IMG/VR virus record: IMGVR_UViG_3300046519_000218
Coordinates: 1 to 47,176 of that record
DNA length: 47,176 bases
From: a virus
Direction: 5' to 3' (one strand)
Under the pieces are notes generated by a model, which saw only the letters and a list, made by a program, of their open reading frames with translations, had not been told where the DNA came from and did no database searches. A program made the position numbers and the translations under genes. Below, in pieces: positions 7,033 to 14,209 of this stretch. Within the stretch, counting starts at the first letter, position 1. Each line of letters starts with the position of its first letter.

Positions 7033-7224
7033 ATGGATTCAATCGATGCAGATCGCGCCCTGATTGAAGCGAATGGTGGAGCTTCAGCACTGGCGCGAAA
7101 ACTTAAGTACCAAACTCAACGTGTTCAGAACTGGACCGTTCGAGGCATTCCGCCAAAAGAAAAACTTTTACATCCAGAGATATTTCTAAAAAAGAAATCT
7201 CGCTCAAATGCAGTTGCTGCTTAA
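7033..7224 (+). CDS. Cro-like / YdaS-type helix-turn-helix protein
   Basis: 63 residues, first gene of the rightward transcript. Residues 4-45 (ALIEANGGASALARKLKY then VQNWTVRGIPP) match the YdaS/Cro helix-turn-helix pattern with a conserved NW-x-x-RGIP turn. ATG 7033 has GTGGA upstream; an in-frame ATG at 7012 lies inside an operator and is unlikely. Divergent from the repressor across the right operators, so it should act as Cro and shut repressor synthesis. Confidence 0.82.
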   Translation: MDSIDADRALIEANGGASALARKLKYQTQRVQNWTVRGIPPKEKLLHPEIFLKKKSRSNAVAA

Positions 7225-7234
7225 GGACAATTTT

Positions 7235-7510
7235 ATGAGCCTCGAAAAAGAAGACCTTCGAACAAAACATGATCCTGAAATCATGGACAAGCTTCGTGAT
7301 ATTTCCGCTTATTACGGAATGGAGATGAGTAGACAAGCCGCAATCCTCTTTGAGAAAGCTATCGTAGGTGAATGGCACATCGTAAGTTTAGGACTTGAAC
7401 GCATTAGAAGGAATGAGCGCATGCGGGCAATTGTGGTCGAGGACGGGATCGATGGGGAAGCTACGGTCAAGTATCCATTGCAAGTAATTCAAGGCAATAA
7501 AAAAGCCTGA
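7235..7510 (+). CDS. Small DNA-binding-like protein at the cII position
   Basis: 91 residues from ATG 7235 (AAGGACA upstream). Residues 9-45 (DPEIMDKLRDISAYYGMEMSR) have the spacing of a ribbon-helix-helix or helical bundle DNA-binding fold; this is a weak match. It lies directly after cro and before a hairpin, the position of cII in lambda, so a regulator of lysogeny or early expression is plausible. No specific family recognised. Confidence 0.6.
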   Translation: MSLEKEDLRTKHDPEIMDKLRDISAYYGMEMSRQAAILFEKAIVGEWHIVSLGLERIRRNERMRAIVVEDGIDGEATVKYPLQVIQGNKKA

Positions 7511-7525
7511 TGTACTAGATCAGGC
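7505..7525. terminator. Hairpin at the end of the immunity region
   Basis: GCCTGAT (7505-7511), 7-base loop, ATCAGGC (7519-7525). On the - strand it is followed by TTTTTTATT and is a good terminator; on the + strand the tail TTCGTTATT is weak, as for a leaky tR1-like early terminator that needs antitermination. Confidence 0.6.
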
Positions 7526-7555
7526 TTCGTTATTCATTAATTTAGGAACCAATGA

Positions 7556-8029
7556 ATGAAAACAAATTTAGCACAAGAGCTACCCATACATCAAGAAGAA
7601 CCAAGTCACTCAATTTTCTGTTGTGATTTATGTAAATGCGAAGTTAGTTTTGCACCAAATTCTTTCCAAGTAGAAGACATGACGTTTTGTCTTAAGTGCA
7701 TTCGCCGAATCGCATTTGGATATCTAGAACATATTGATGTGAGATATGAGGCTAATTACTACCAAGAACAATTTAATTCTGAAATGCAATATCGGGCTGC
7801 ATTAAATCCGAATAGCTATAAAAAGAAGAAAATTGGTCAAAGTACTCGTATGAAGGTTTATGAACGGGATGGCTTTAAGTGCGTGACATGTGGAACGCAA
7901 CAAAACCTTTCGCTTGATCACATCAAGCCTGAGGTTCTTGGCGGAGAGTCAACAATTGAAAACCTCCAAACGATGTGTAAGTCATGCAACTCAAGAAAAG
8001 GAGCTAGATATGTCGAAGCTTCTAATTAA
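7556..8029 (+). CDS. HNH endonuclease with N-terminal zinc ribbon
   Basis: 157 residues. The C-terminal half is an HNH nuclease: VYERDGFKC (C109, C112), LDHIKP with the catalytic DH at 121-122, ENLQ with N136 and CKSCN (C141, C144) closing the structural zinc site. The N-terminal part carries CxxC pairs at 23-26 and 45-48, a second zinc ribbon. It overlaps the replication gene by 20 bp and is expressed with it. No intron or free-standing homing context is seen; a role in replication or recombination is likely but unproven. Confidence 0.85.
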   Translation: MKTNLAQELPIHQEEPSHSIFCCDLCKCEVSFAPNSFQVEDMTFCLKCIRRIAFGYLEHIDVRYEANYYQEQFNSEMQYRAALNPNSYKKKKIGQSTRMKVYERDGFKCVTCGTQQNLSLDHIKPEVLGGESTIENLQTMCKSCNSRKGARYVEASN

Positions 8030-8948
8030 TGAATCGCCATTACAGGTCCAGCCTTCTTTGGCAATGGCTATCGGCTTGAATGAAGCAATTTTCTTACAAC
8101 AGTTGCATTACTGGGTTGGTACGTCACGGTTTATTCGTGATGGTCAGAAGTGGGTTTACAACACGTATTCAGACTGGTTATTGCAGTTGAAATATATGTC
8201 TCTGCCAACTTTAAAAAGAACTATTAAATCGCTTAAAGAGAAGAAATTAGTCCGTGTTGAGCGCTTTGATAAATTGCGCTCCAACCAAGTTAATTACTAC
8301 TCAATTGACTATGAAACATTAGCAATTATTGGTGAAAACATTGCTCAAGCTATTGATTCTATTGATCAGATCAAAATGAGCCAATCGATTAGCTCAAATT
8401 GCACCAATGCATTAGCTCAAAATGAGCCAATCCATCAGCTCAAAATGAGCCAATCGATTAGCTCAAATTGCACCAATGCATTAGCTCAAAATGAGCCAAT
8501 CCATCAGCTCAAAATGAGCCAATCTCCATTAGCTCAAAATGAGCCAATGTATACAAGAGAATACCAAGAGACTACTCAAGAGATTACCAATAAAAAGGTA
8601 AAACCTAAATTTACTTTGGAAGATGCTTCTTCAGTTGAATTGCCAGAAGGTGTAGATCGTGAACTTTGGGTTGGTTACATCGAAATGCGATTCAGCATGA
8701 ATAAAAAACCAACTCCAAAAGCTATTGAGCTTGCTATCAAAGATTTGGCTAAGTGGGGATATGAGAAAGCAAACCAATCTCTTAAAAACTCTATCACAAG
8801 TAATTGGGTTGGCTTATTTGAACCAAAGCAGGCTGTACAGACATACACACGCGCTTATTCACAACAAAGCCAGGCTTCAACACGTATGTCTGAAATTCAG
8901 GAGCTAATTGCAAAAGAGGAGGCAGGTTATGAACAGTATGGTTTCTAA
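8010..8948 (+). CDS. O-like replication initiator, carries the origin
   Basis: 312 residues from ATG 8010 with AAAGGAG 6 bp upstream. Residues 15-100 form a winged helix typical of phage replication proteins (AIGLNEAIFLQQLHYW, then SLPTLKRTIKSLKEKKLV). A central segment of two 23-residue repeats plus a partial third follows and is encoded by DNA iterons; this is the variable linker. The C-terminal domain from about residue 195 (PEGVDRELWVGYIEMR) resembles the DnaT/replication C-terminal domain that contacts the helicase loader. Followed, with 20-bp overlap, by a P-like loader. Lambda O has the same plan: initiator with origin inside its gene. Confidence 0.85.
   Translation: MSKLLINESPLQVQPSLAMAIGLNEAIFLQQLHYWVGTSRFIRDGQKWVYNTYSDWLLQLKYMSLPTLKRTIKSLKEKKLVRVERFDKLRSNQVNYYSIDYETLAIIGENIAQAIDSIDQIKMSQSISSNCTNALAQNEPIHQLKMSQSISSNCTNALAQNEPIHQLKMSQSPLAQNEPMYTREYQETTQEITNKKVKPKFTLEDASSVELPEGVDRELWVGYIEMRFSMNKKPTPKAIELAIKDLAKWGYEKANQSLKNSITSNWVGLFEPKQAVQTYTRAYSQQSQASTRMSEIQELIAKEEAGYEQYGF
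8369..8549 (+). repeat. Replication origin candidate: eight tandem iterons
   Basis: Eight copies of an 18-bp element, consensus GCTCAAAATGAGCCAATC, start at 8369, 8392, 8415, 8438, 8461, 8484, 8507 and 8532. The first seven are spaced exactly 23 bp and the last 25 bp. Five are near-perfect with the inverted repeat GCTCA-AAA-TGAGC; copies 2 and 5 read GCTCAAATTGCACCAATG and copy 1 starts GATC. Because 23 is not a multiple of three, three iterons give one 23-residue protein repeat. Iterons within the initiator gene are the lambdoid origin design. Confidence 0.87.
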
Positions 8949-9720
8949 TAATCAAAGGGCTGTAGCACACATTAACTCTGCAAAAGTTGTTGCGATTTTT
9001 AAAGCTATTGCACCACGTTCTTTTGAAAAAACTTTTGAAGGAATTGCAACTGAGCAAATCAACCACGCCATGAAGCTTTGTCTTGATGGCCTAACTCATG
9101 AGCAAGTGGATAAAGGCCTTTGCATGGTTCGTGATAACGGCTATTGCCCAGATCCTGCAATGTTCCGCAAATGGTGCCTAGGGATTGAAGGTTTTGGTTC
9201 TGAACAACAAAGAGCGATTGATTCGTACAAAGGTAAAAATGCTGCTCTGGCAAACATTATCAGATGGCGTGCAGATCAGTCAGCACAAGTCACAAATGCT
9301 GAGAAAGAAGCATATGACCGCTGTTATGAAATGTTCAATGCAATTGAGTGGGCATACAACTCTGACAAGGCTACATATCTAGCATATGACGCATTTAAAG
9401 AAAATTATGTGGAAGTAGTAAAAGAGCTTGTGGCGGAAGGAAGCCAACAAAGCACATGGATATCCCCAAAAGCAATTAGCTCCAAAGTTAAACGAATGGT
9501 TAGCTATGCCCAAGATTACTTAAAAAGCACAGATGGAGTTCATGCATATTCTGCAAGTGCTGCGGGGATCGCTAAAGAACAATATTTCTCTATTACTAGA
9601 GCCGAAGTAAAAGAGCATCAAGATAAAAACAATATTTTTGCATATGACAAAGCCTTATACGAATTGATATCTCAGAAGCTTAATTCTCTAGTTTGGGAAG
9701 AAGAGAGAGGTGCAGCATGA
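8929..9720 (+). CDS. P-like helicase loader / replication protein
   Basis: 263 residues from ATG 8929 (GAGGAGG 5 bp upstream). The N-terminal 80 residues follow the lambda P plan: FKAIAPRSFEK, then LTHEQVDKGLCMVRDNGYCPDPAMFRKWC, matching the P pattern of a helical domain ending in P-S/D-P-x-x-F-x-x-W-C. The rest is helical. It would bring host DnaB helicase to the initiator at the iteron origin. It overlaps the O-like gene by 20 bp. P assignment is from motif layout and position. Confidence 0.78.
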   Translation: MNSMVSNNQRAVAHINSAKVVAIFKAIAPRSFEKTFEGIATEQINHAMKLCLDGLTHEQVDKGLCMVRDNGYCPDPAMFRKWCLGIEGFGSEQQRAIDSYKGKNAALANIIRWRADQSAQVTNAEKEAYDRCYEMFNAIEWAYNSDKATYLAYDAFKENYVEVVKELVAEGSQQSTWISPKAISSKVKRMVSYAQDYLKSTDGVHAYSASAAGIAKEQYFSITRAEVKEHQDKNNIFAYDKALYELISQKLNSLVWEEERGAA

Positions 9721-9923
9721 ACCAGCTCGAATTCTTATCTCAATTTAGTAATGCAGTGTTGAGCGGTGAAAAGGTTAGTTACGGACACCATAAAAACCAA
9801 AGCAATCCGCACATTCAGCCTACTTTCCCATTTAGTGAAAAATGGCACAAGGCATGGTTAAACAAACAAATTGAAAGTGGTGTTTTTCAAAACAGCAATG
9901 CTGTGCTTGGAGGTGCGTCATGA
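9717..9923 (+). CDS. Hypothetical small protein
   Basis: 68 residues, start ATGA overlapping the stop of the P-like gene, and end overlapping the next start. Polar, with a central FPFSEKWHKAWLNKQIESGVF segment containing two Trp. No family recognised. It belongs to the tightly coupled early chain 7.5-14.7 kb. Confidence 0.65.
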   Translation: MNQLEFLSQFSNAVLSGEKVSYGHHKNQSNPHIQPTFPFSEKWHKAWLNKQIESGVFQNSNAVLGGAS

Positions 9924-10492
9924 TGCTTTCAGAAATTAGAGACCAATTGGCTGTGGTTGCTCAGCGAAATGGCAGACCAGAGTATGAAGTTTGTGTGCTC
10001 AAAGCGGTTCAGTTTGCTGTGATGAACGGTACAGATCATCCGCTTAAAGAATATTTGAATAGGCCGAAGGCACAACACAAACAAGCTGAAGTTATTCGCA
10101 GTCCTTCAGCTAAGTCAGGCCCTAAACGTGCTCAAGCAACAAGTGAACAAATCAAAGAGCTTTGTGAGTGGGTTTCAGATGAAGTTGGGCGTCAAGTAAT
10201 GCTTGCAGAGAAAGCAGATACAGCGCCATCAGTACTTTGGAGAATCAATAGAACCGGCACTTGTACAAAAGCTTTGTACACTCGTCTCATGAAAGCCAGA
10301 AAGGAAATAGAGAAACATCAAAAATCTAATCCAATCTTAAAAACTCGTAATGAAGCACTAGCAAAAGGACTGTCTCACTATCAAGGGCGTATGTGTGAGA
10401 AGTGCAAAACAACAACTCGCTATGTCACCTGCAACAAGTGTGTTCACTGCATGGCAGAAGCTAATAAGCGCAAAAAGGAGTTAGCAGCATGA
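9920..10492 (+). CDS. Hypothetical protein with C-terminal zinc ribbon
   Basis: 190 residues. The middle is basic and Ala/Lys-rich; residues 75-130 include a possible helix-turn-helix (LAEKADTAPSVLWRINRTG). The C-terminus has MCEKCKTT...YVTCNKCVHC, two CxxC pairs that should bind zinc. A nucleic-acid-binding role is likely; NinE/NinF-like or early regulator roles cannot be separated. Starts are ATG 9920 or the adjacent 9923; GGAGGT lies upstream. Confidence 0.68.
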   Translation: MMLSEIRDQLAVVAQRNGRPEYEVCVLKAVQFAVMNGTDHPLKEYLNRPKAQHKQAEVIRSPSAKSGPKRAQATSEQIKELCEWVSDEVGRQVMLAEKADTAPSVLWRINRTGTCTKALYTRLMKARKEIEKHQKSNPILKTRNEALAKGLSHYQGRMCEKCKTTTRYVTCNKCVHCMAEANKRKKELAA

Positions 10493-11049
10493 ATGCACAA
10501 AATGAATGGTTCGATAACCAAGCTAACTCAGTTGAATGGGTAGACAAGCCTCAATACACAGATCAATTCACTGTAGAGGAATTGAAAGAAAAGTTGCTAC
10601 AGACAAACCAGTATCTAGAAGCATGGGGTGAGGCTTACAAAGTTACTCAAAGTGAAGAGTTGCTTCAAAAAGTAATGAAAACAACACGCTTTAGAGCAAT
10701 CTTGCGTTTAGCAATTATTAAGCGCCAGCGTGATTCGGATGATCCCTTGTTTAATGAACTGAGAGAGGTCAAGGCAGAAAAGCACAAGCTGCATAAGGAG
10801 AACATTCAGTTAATGGCTATCATCAGCAAACTTAAATCAAAGCTTCAAGGGCAGATTCAAGCTAATGAGGGCTTATTAAAAGGCTTAGCCACTCAGAAAC
10901 AGAAAGTAGTAAACGTTCAAAAATCAAATTTCCGCAATAACGAAATTCATTGTGAATTTAAGGAAATCATTAAACGTGAACTTGGAATGGAGCGCTATTT
11001 GGTTTTGATCAAAGAGGCTGATGTTGCTGCTGAGGAGAAATGCAAATGA
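10489..11049 (+). CDS. Hypothetical coiled-coil protein
   Basis: 186 residues. Residues 85-140 are a long Lys/Glu/Leu/Gln-rich heptad region (ELREVKAEKHKLHKENIQL onwards), predicted coiled coil. The N-terminus is acidic with an EELKEKLLQTN helix. Overlaps both neighbours by 4 bp. Function unknown; oligomeric adaptor is only inference. Confidence 0.65.
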   Translation: MNAQNEWFDNQANSVEWVDKPQYTDQFTVEELKEKLLQTNQYLEAWGEAYKVTQSEELLQKVMKTTRFRAILRLAIIKRQRDSDDPLFNELREVKAEKHKLHKENIQLMAIISKLKSKLQGQIQANEGLLKGLATQKQKVVNVQKSNFRNNEIHCEFKEIIKRELGMERYLVLIKEADVAAEEKCK

Positions 11050-11222
11050 TGGGCTTAGTTGATTACACCGCAATGATGAAGCTGCGTAGAGCTTACAACC
11101 TTGGCACTCGTAATGAAGAAACTAGAGCTGCTGCAAACCTTTACGAGAAATTAAGAAAACTAAAAATGCTGGACCAGTTGAAGGCAGAAAGCATGACCAA
11201 ACTTAGCGGAGAGCAAGCATGA
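11046..11222 (+). CDS. Hypothetical small helical protein
   Basis: 58 residues from ATG 11046, 8 bp after GAGGAG and overlapping the previous stop as ATGA; an ATG two codons upstream is also in frame but sits too close to the ribosome site. Basic and helical (KLRRAYNLGTRNEETRAAAN). No family recognised. Stop overlaps the next start. Confidence 0.6.
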   Translation: MMGLVDYTAMMKLRRAYNLGTRNEETRAAANLYEKLRKLKMLDQLKAESMTKLSGEQA

Positions 11223-11497
11223 CTTACGAACCGCCTAAGTGGAAATGTCGAATCTGTGGTGAGGAATATGCACCAGATCCTCGTCTTATTCCTCATTGCG
11301 AAGCGTGTTGGATTATTGAGTCTAGCATTGAAGAGTCACGTAGAAAGGAACAAATGATAATGAGGGAGCGGATTAAAGAAATGAATATCAGAGATTCGCT
11401 CAGCAATGAAGAAGAATGGACTGTGTTTGTTCTAGTTTTATTTGTCTTGTTCTTAATAGCACTTGGTGGCTTTTACTTATTACGGTGGTTGTCATGA
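11219..11497 (+). CDS. Zinc-ribbon protein with C-terminal membrane anchor
   Basis: 92 residues. CRICGEEY...HCEACW (CxxC at 10-13 and 27-30) forms a zinc ribbon, a charged helix follows, and residues 69-90 form one membrane segment near the C-terminus. Such a tail anchor would place the ribbon in the cytoplasm. Unknown function; unusual among the otherwise soluble early proteins around it. Confidence 0.68.
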   Translation: MTYEPPKWKCRICGEEYAPDPRLIPHCEACWIIESSIEESRRKEQMIMRERIKEMNIRDSLSNEEEWTVFVLVLFVLFLIALGGFYLLRWLS

Positions 11498-11550
11498 GAA
11501 CAGAGCTGAACGTGACCAGACATGACAAACGTGACGGGGTGAAGGGATGA
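11494..11550 (+). CDS. Putative 18-residue microprotein
   Basis: ATG 11494 overlaps the preceding stop as ATGA and its own TGA overlaps the next start as ATGA. The peptide is MRTELNVTRHDKRDGVKG, very basic and polar. It fills exactly the only gap in a chain of 4-bp overlaps, so it may keep ribosomes moving from gene to gene rather than act as a protein. No direct ribosome site is seen. Confidence 0.4.
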   Translation: MRTELNVTRHDKRDGVKG

Positions 11551-11906
11551 AAGCAGAACAGTATATCAGGCTTAGTGGATTGGATAAGGCAAAAAGGGTT
11601 ATTGCTTCATCAGCGAATGCTTTGGTTCAGTGCTTTGATGGCACAACGTTTCATGTGAGTGATTTAAAACGCCTCGTGGAGTCGGTGGATTTGGTTAATG
11701 ATTTGGGTGGCATGGAAAAGCTTACACCTTATTTCATAACCACTGATAAACGACTTGGATATACGCATGTCAACGTGGCTGGAAACGGGCGCTTGTGTTT
11801 TCTTGATGATTTCTGTGACTTCATTCCAGAACAAGCAATTTCAATTAAACGTGTAATGGAAGCCATCGCAGACTGCGAATCGATCTACGGAGAAGGGAAT
11901 GAGTAA
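11547..11906 (+). CDS. Hypothetical protein
   Basis: 119 residues, soluble alpha/beta pattern. Contains VQCFDGTTFHVSDLKRLVESVDLV, then a Gly-rich turn (AGNGRLCFLDDFCDF) and an acidic C-terminus. Ribosome site GTGAAGGG precedes ATG 11547. Early-operon protein of unknown role; no motif recognised. Confidence 0.65.
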   Translation: MKAEQYIRLSGLDKAKRVIASSANALVQCFDGTTFHVSDLKRLVESVDLVNDLGGMEKLTPYFITTDKRLGYTHVNVAGNGRLCFLDDFCDFIPEQAISIKRVMEAIADCESIYGEGNE

Positions 11907-12099
11907 TCAAATTAATGGCTTCAGATCTGATCGTTTAAGCCTTATTAAGCATGAGATTGTTGACTTACTTGAAGATAACAATGTGTCAGATGAAGTAATA
12001 GGGAAAGTGGTGCGACTTGTTACAGAAGTTAAGACATTAGCATCGAATCAGAAGCCTGATTACTTGAGCGAAAAAAGATTAAGTGGAGAAGTAAAATGA
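11899..12099 (+). CDS. Hypothetical small protein
   Basis: 66 residues, helical, acidic in the middle (HEIVDLLEDNNVSDEVIGKVVRLV). Overlaps the upstream gene by 8 bp with GGAGAAGGG as ribosome site, and its stop overlaps the next ATG. No family recognised. Confidence 0.62.
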   Translation: MSNQINGFRSDRLSLIKHEIVDLLEDNNVSDEVIGKVVRLVTEVKTLASNQKPDYLSEKRLSGEVK

Positions 12100-12320
12100 A
12101 ATTTAAAGCAAAAGACAAAGTGGTTTTTGAAGCAGATTACATTCCTAACAACCAAGTAATGACTATTACCCGTGGAACGCACAAATCACATGGTGGAATT
12201 AGTCAGGTTCGATTGTTACTGAAAGGTGGTGAAGGATTGGCAATGTCGAGTGAATTGCGCTTAGCCACAGAAGAAGAGATCAAGACTGGATTTCGCGCCA
12301 AAGGAGCCAGACATGAGTGA
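12096..12320 (+). CDS. Small beta-barrel-like protein, paralogue of the next gene
   Basis: 74 residues with a KOW/SH3-like beginning (KFKAKDKVVFEADYIPNNQVMTI) and ending LRLATEEEIKTGFR. The next gene has the matching start (PKIGDKIIIPKG) and the matching turn FDLASDEEITAGHR. The shared L-A-[ST]-[DE]-E-E-I-x-x-G-[HF]-R signature suggests two copies of one small phage fold. Function unknown. Confidence 0.62.
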   Translation: MKFKAKDKVVFEADYIPNNQVMTITRGTHKSHGGISQVRLLLKGGEGLAMSSELRLATEEEIKTGFRAKGARHE

Positions 12321-12723
12321 GTTTAAAGAGCCAAAGATTGGCGACAAAATAATTATTCCTAAAGGGTTCACGCTTGTTGGTTGCGATATTGACTACAAGA
12401 AAGTTTACGAGGTTGAAGATTACTTTTACCACAAAGTACACAACATGCATTTCATTACCTTTGTAGCTGATGGAAAGAAATATAGCTTTCCACCAGTGGC
12501 TTTCGACTTGGCATCGGATGAAGAAATTACAGCAGGCCACCGCATTGACGATGTAGTTCCAGTTTATGCAGATGTTAAGTTTCCATACAAAGTGTTAACT
12601 GGTGAGCAAGTTGGCGCTGTGACTATGGGTTTTGATACGGGCAAAGATATTACACGTGAACTAGAGATTCTAGACAAACCAGAAAACGACATTTCGCCAA
12701 ACTGCAAAGCTAAGGATGTTTGA
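12313..12723 (+). CDS. Hypothetical protein with LASDEEITAGHR signature
   Basis: 136 residues. Residues 1-75 resemble the upstream protein, ending in the LASDEEITAGHR signature; residues 80-136 are an extra C-terminal part with an EILDKPEND tail. It overlaps the upstream gene by 8 bp. Such short beta-barrel proteins are common in Acinetobacter phage early operons; role unknown. Confidence 0.62.
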   Translation: MSEFKEPKIGDKIIIPKGFTLVGCDIDYKKVYEVEDYFYHKVHNMHFITFVADGKKYSFPPVAFDLASDEEITAGHRIDDVVPVYADVKFPYKVLTGEQVGAVTMGFDTGKDITRELEILDKPENDISPNCKAKDV

Positions 12724-12724
12724 G

Positions 12725-13021
12725 ATGGATACGAAAACCAGAAATCTAGAACTTGAAGCGTGGCTAATAGAAACAACTGGCGAAGAGATGATGGCAAATC
12801 ATCTCGGCCCTAACTGGAATAGATTCAATGATGAGTTTGGGTTTTATCCAAATATGAGCATGACTATTGCTGATCAAGTTTGGCAGCACCAGCAAGCGAA
12901 AGTGGAGGAGCTGCAAAAGCGGGTGGATAAAGCTCTAGCGATTTGTGCAGATTGTAGTGCTTTAAGTTCTGTATTGGCGGTAAAGGTAGAGCAAGCGCTC
13001 AAGGGGGAGGCAGATGATTAA
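12725..13021 (+). CDS. Hypothetical protein
   Basis: 98 residues from ATG 12725, 8 bp after AAGGA; an ATG three codons upstream (12716) would leave no spacer. N-terminal region is acidic with LEAWLIETTGEEMM and Trp residues, C-terminal half is a Lys/Glu/Ala heptad-like helix with CADC. No family recognised. Confidence 0.6.
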   Translation: MDTKTRNLELEAWLIETTGEEMMANHLGPNWNRFNDEFGFYPNMSMTIADQVWQHQQAKVEELQKRVDKALAICADCSALSSVLAVKVEQALKGEADD

Positions 13022-13202
13022 GACGATTATTCTTATTTTGCTGATCATCTATTCAGTGAGCATTACAGGTTTGTTCTTTATTCTTCGCAAAATGTTCAAC
13101 GACTACATTCAGGCTAAGGATTTGGAGATCAAGCAGTGTGAGCGAGTTGTAAAAGAACTGCAGAAAGGTGCAAGTCTAACTAATCACAGGATAGAACTAT
13201 GA
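13014..13202 (+). CDS. Small membrane protein with helical tail
   Basis: 62 residues. Residues 3-25 are a strong membrane segment (IKTIILILLIIYSVSITGLFF), followed by a charged, coiled-coil-like helix. The shape recalls inner membrane spanins or accessory membrane proteins, but its place in the early region argues against lysis. GGGGAGG precedes ATG; the gene overlaps the previous one by 8 bp. Confidence 0.62.
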   Translation: MIKTIILILLIIYSVSITGLFFILRKMFNDYIQAKDLEIKQCERVVKELQKGASLTNHRIEL

Positions 13203-13387
13203 CCAATAACTTCCTATTTGGTTCTTGCTCAATATGTGGCGAAGAACTAACAACTAAAGATGGTGAACTGAATTGCCACGAAGCAGAGTGCCAAGAGTAC
13301 AGAAAGAACTTAGTTGTACCGGAAGGCTGGACGATCACGCCTTTTTCAAAGGGCTTTGAATGGCCTGTTGGCAAGGAAGGTGAGTAA
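13199..13387 (+). CDS. Small zinc-ribbon protein
   Basis: 62 residues. CSICGEEL (CxxC) and CHEAEC provide four cysteines and a histidine for one zinc site in the first 35 residues; the rest is aromatic and polar. Overlaps neighbours by 4 bp and 1 bp. Short zinc-finger proteins are common in phage nin-type regions; function unknown. Confidence 0.65.
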   Translation: MTNNFLFGSCSICGEELTTKDGELNCHEAECQEYRKNLVVPEGWTITPFSKGFEWPVGKEGE

Positions 13388-13644
13388 TGATTGGGGCTAA
13401 GTGGTTTGGAATCACACTAACAGTAGGAACTATATGTTGTATTGCTTTAATCTTTTTTTCGGCTTTCACAATAAGCAATCGCATTCATGAGAATAGGCCT
13501 AAGTACACAACAGAAATTCGTGAAACAACAAAGGAATGCCTTCGATCAGTCAGAAGTAATCCACAGGTACAGAACTTCAATGATGACAATGAGATTGTTA
13601 AATCATGCACTGAATATGCATTGAACCTTTATGGCGCTCAATAA
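13387..13644 (+). CDS. Membrane protein with two-cysteine motif, relative of 1586-2053
   Basis: 85 residues. One membrane segment (about 7-28) then a soluble C-terminal part with C-L-x6-P-x4-F-N-D-x-N-E-I-V-K-S-C, cysteines 23 residues apart. The protein at 1586-2053 carries the same motif with no gap. The soluble part would face the periplasm if the N-terminus is inside, allowing a disulphide. Function unknown; both copies are in early operons, so the target may be the host envelope. Confidence 0.68.
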   Translation: MIGAKWFGITLTVGTICCIALIFFSAFTISNRIHENRPKYTTEIRETTKECLRSVRSNPQVQNFNDDNEIVKSCTEYALNLYGAQ

Positions 13645-13660
13645 GAGTAAGGGGAAGAAG

Positions 13661-14062
13661 ATGACCACATTCAAAGAGGCTCAAAGACGAAATTCACAAC
13701 CAGTGGCGCGTTCTCGCGTGCCACCTAAGTTTAAGAAGGCTGTGAGCAAGGGCGAGCAAATGCTTTGCAGCCAACTAGACATCATGAAGATTGGGTATGA
13801 ACAAGAGTATCGATTTAATCCGGATAGACGATGGAAGGCAGACTTTCGAATTGAAGGTTTTCAAATCCTAGTCGAGGTAGAAGGCGGAGCATTTTGCAAT
13901 GGTCGTCATACACGTGGTCAAGGCTACACAGATGATTGTGAGAAGTACTCAACAGCAGCCGCAATGGGTTGGACTGTAATTCGTGGCACTACAAATCAAG
14001 TGAAAGAAGGTCTAGTGCTCAAGTGGATTGAACTGGCAATGGAAAGGGCGAAGGTGGCGTGA
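13661..14062 (+). CDS. PD-(D/E)XK-type endonuclease, DUF559-like
   Basis: 133 residues from ATG 13661 with GGGGAAG upstream. The nuclease core reads KGEQMLCSQLDIM, WKADFRI (active-site D), LVEVEGG (E-x-E in place of E-x-K) and later GWTVIRGT, the arrangement of Vsr/DUF559 nucleases. It sits just before the Q-like gene, where lambdoid phages have junction resolvases (NinG/Rap or RusA); neither of those is present, so it may do that job (inference). Confidence 0.7.
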   Translation: MTTFKEAQRRNSQPVARSRVPPKFKKAVSKGEQMLCSQLDIMKIGYEQEYRFNPDRRWKADFRIEGFQILVEVEGGAFCNGRHTRGQGYTDDCEKYSTAAAMGWTVIRGTTNQVKEGLVLKWIELAMERAKVA

Positions 14063-14199
14063 TGGAAATATTTTTAGCGATTCTTTTATTGATATTTACT
14101 GTGTTTTCAGCACCGAAAGGAGCTTTTGCTTGTATTGGTCATGCACTAATTATCGTGGCTTTCCTTGGTGCAATTACAGTAATGCATATTTACGGTTAG
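14062..14199 (+). CDS. Small hydrophobic membrane protein
   Basis: 45 residues beginning MEIFLAILLLIFTVFSAPKG. Two membrane segments (about 2-17 and 23-43) separated by a short APKG turn, forming a hairpin. The ATG overlaps the stop of the nuclease gene as TGATG, so translation is coupled. It resembles small phage membrane hairpins of unknown role; its site before Q makes a lysis role unlikely. Confidence 0.62.
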   Translation: MEIFLAILLLIFTVFSAPKGAFACIGHALIIVAFLGAITVMHIYG

Positions 14200-14209
14200 G
14201 GGTAAGGGT

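Noticed and set aside
7890-8009. Longer start for the O-like protein
   Set aside because: The first 40 residues would be an out-of-frame reading of the HNH domain; ATG 8010 has a strong ribosome site.
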